Positions 5,236 through 5,705 of a DNA stretch of 5,705 nt are shown in pieces. Within the stretch, counting starts at the first letter, position 1, and the number at the start of each line of letters is the position of its first letter. The DNA lies in assembly GCA_015522395.1 (NCBI GenBank), contig WAMH01000162.1, positions 1-5,705 on the forward strand. Direction: 5' to 3'. Under the pieces are notes generated by a model that was not told where the DNA came from, made no database searches, and worked only from the letters and a program-made list of their open reading frames with translations. A program made the position numbers and the translations under genes. The DNA comes from Thermococcus sp. GTDB lineage: Archaea > Methanobacteriota_B > Thermococci > Thermococcales > Thermococcaceae.

Positions 5236-5705
5236 CCACATACCACCTCACAAGCTCCAGTACAAGCTGGAGCACACGCATATTCTTCGCAGAAAAATGA
5301 AAATGGCCCCATCTTTGTACATGCAGCCGAGCAAATTCCTGCACAAACTCCACCACATCCTATCGAGCAGAGATCGGTAGTCCCTGCACAAACAGCACTA
5401 CAGCCAAACCCACAAGCAGCACCCCACATAACTGAGCAAGTTATGTCACACAGCGGATTATCTGCAACTATTCCACATAGTAGGAAGCAGAAGGGGGTAG
5501 TGGACAATGAACATATAAGACCACAACTTGATGTACACTTGTCATCCATCGGTATTGTTAGCCCGATTGCTTTCCCTTGGTTGTATTCTGGAAGTTTGAG
5601 TCTCACTAAGTGCGATAAGTGCCTTAACTCAAATGCACTCCTACCCCAAATCCAGGCAGTCTCATCATGCCTCCTAAGATTCATAAGAACCCTGTTAAGA
5701 GTCCA
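5232..5705 (-). CDS. Cysteine-rich halocin C8-like bacteriocin (archaeocin) precursor, N-terminus probably outside window
   Basis: From the ATG at 5684 there are 150 residues. The frame stays open for the 7 codons to the window edge (WTLNRVL), and the ATG has only a weak AGGG-like site before it, so the true start may lie further right. The part has two zones. Residues 1-49 have no Cys and are basic and amphipathic (NLRRHDETAWIWG, HLVRLKLPEY), resembling a leader or the end of a larger N-terminal domain. Residues 50-149 hold 20 Cys, at 50, 54, 58, 66, 70, 79, 83, 91, 95, 99, 106, 110, 114, 118, 122, 132, 137, 141, 145 and 149, among Gly, Ala, Ser and bulky hydrophobics. Halocin C8, a haloarchaeal bacteriocin cut from the C-terminus of a longer precursor whose N-terminal part gives immunity, has a similar Cys/Gly/Ala-rich C-terminal domain (compare CTIGCSAAGG with CSIGCGGVC here). 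By analogy the C-terminus would be released and secreted as a disulfide-stabilised toxin. A metal-binding or structural Cys protein is the main alternative. Confidence 0.72.
   Translation of the reverse strand, partial: WTLNRVLMNLRRHDETAWIWGRSAFELRHLSHLVRLKLPEYNQGKAIGLTIPMDDKCTSSCGLICSLSTTPFCFLLCGIVADNPLCDITCSVMWGAACGFGCSAVCAGTTDLCSIGCGGVCAGICSAACTKMGPFSFFCEEYACAPACTGACEVVCG
5235..5537 (-). other. C-x3-C repeat domain (20 Cys in 100 residues), predicted mature peptide
   Basis: The cysteines fall in clusters spaced by exactly three residues: 50-54-58, 66-70, 79-83, 91-95-99, 106-110-114-118-122 and 137-141-145-149, with a lone Cys132. Thirteen of 19 intervals are C-x3-C. An i, i+4 spacing puts all thiols on one face of a helix, so several short helices could be stapled together by disulfides. 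The residues after the boundary (MDDKC) contain Asp-Asp, and few positive charges follow. No processing site is certain. Confidence 0.7.
5244..5249 (-). promoter_or_regulatory. Ribosome binding site of the membrane protein, inside the bacteriocin-like gene
   Basis: GAGGTG on the minus strand matches the archaeal GGAGGTGAT site. It lies within the last codons of the cysteine-rich gene, so it favours the ATG at 5235 over the one at 5241 and implies that the two proteins are made from one mRNA. Confidence 0.6.

Noticed and set aside
1..5705. CRISPR array, tRNA/rRNA genes, insertion sequence or attachment site
   Set aside because: Reading through the window showed no regularly spaced direct repeats, tRNA-like CCA-ended cloverleaf, rRNA segment, transposase or terminal inverted repeats.

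Overview
The window looks like a piece of a hyperthermophilic euryarchaeal chromosome, most likely Thermococcus or a close relative (Thermococcales). Three things point there. Translation signals match the archaeal GGAGGTGAT type. Promoters are TATA boxes about 25 bases from the start, including one leaderless gene. The proteins are Lys/Glu/Arg-rich, with an archaeal lipoprotein signal and oligo-T terminators. The organism is inferred from the sequence alone and was not checked against a database.

Left part, plus strand, GC-rich (about 57% in hand-counted 60-base lines): (i) the 3' 390 codons of an M20-family metallopeptidase (1-1173), with all metal ligands visible; (ii) a serpin lipoprotein gene (1260-2515) broken by an in-frame TAG and a one-base frameshift, although its reactive loop still reads as an inhibitor; (iii) an intact RlmF/METTL16-like (DUF890-type) methyltransferase (2546-3289), probably read from a leaderless transcript.

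Middle part, minus strand, convergent with the methyltransferase (stops 4 bases apart): three small hydrophobic proteins of 89, 63 and 105 residues, tightly packed, with one promoter upstream at about 4133-4140. No function is recognised. A 160-base AT-rich gap (4101-4260) separates them from the next block.

Right part, minus strand, visibly AT-richer (about 33-52% GC in sampled lines): a two-gene unit read leftwards. The first gene encodes an unusual protein whose last 101 residues carry 20 cysteines, mostly spaced C-x3-C, resembling a halocin C8-like bacteriocin (archaeocin) domain. The second encodes a 9-10-helix membrane protein whose start overlaps the bacteriocin stop as ATGA. Together they suggest a secreted antimicrobial peptide coupled to a membrane immunity or export protein. 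This is the most interesting system in the window. It is probably incomplete here, because the cysteine-rich reading frame is still open at the right edge.
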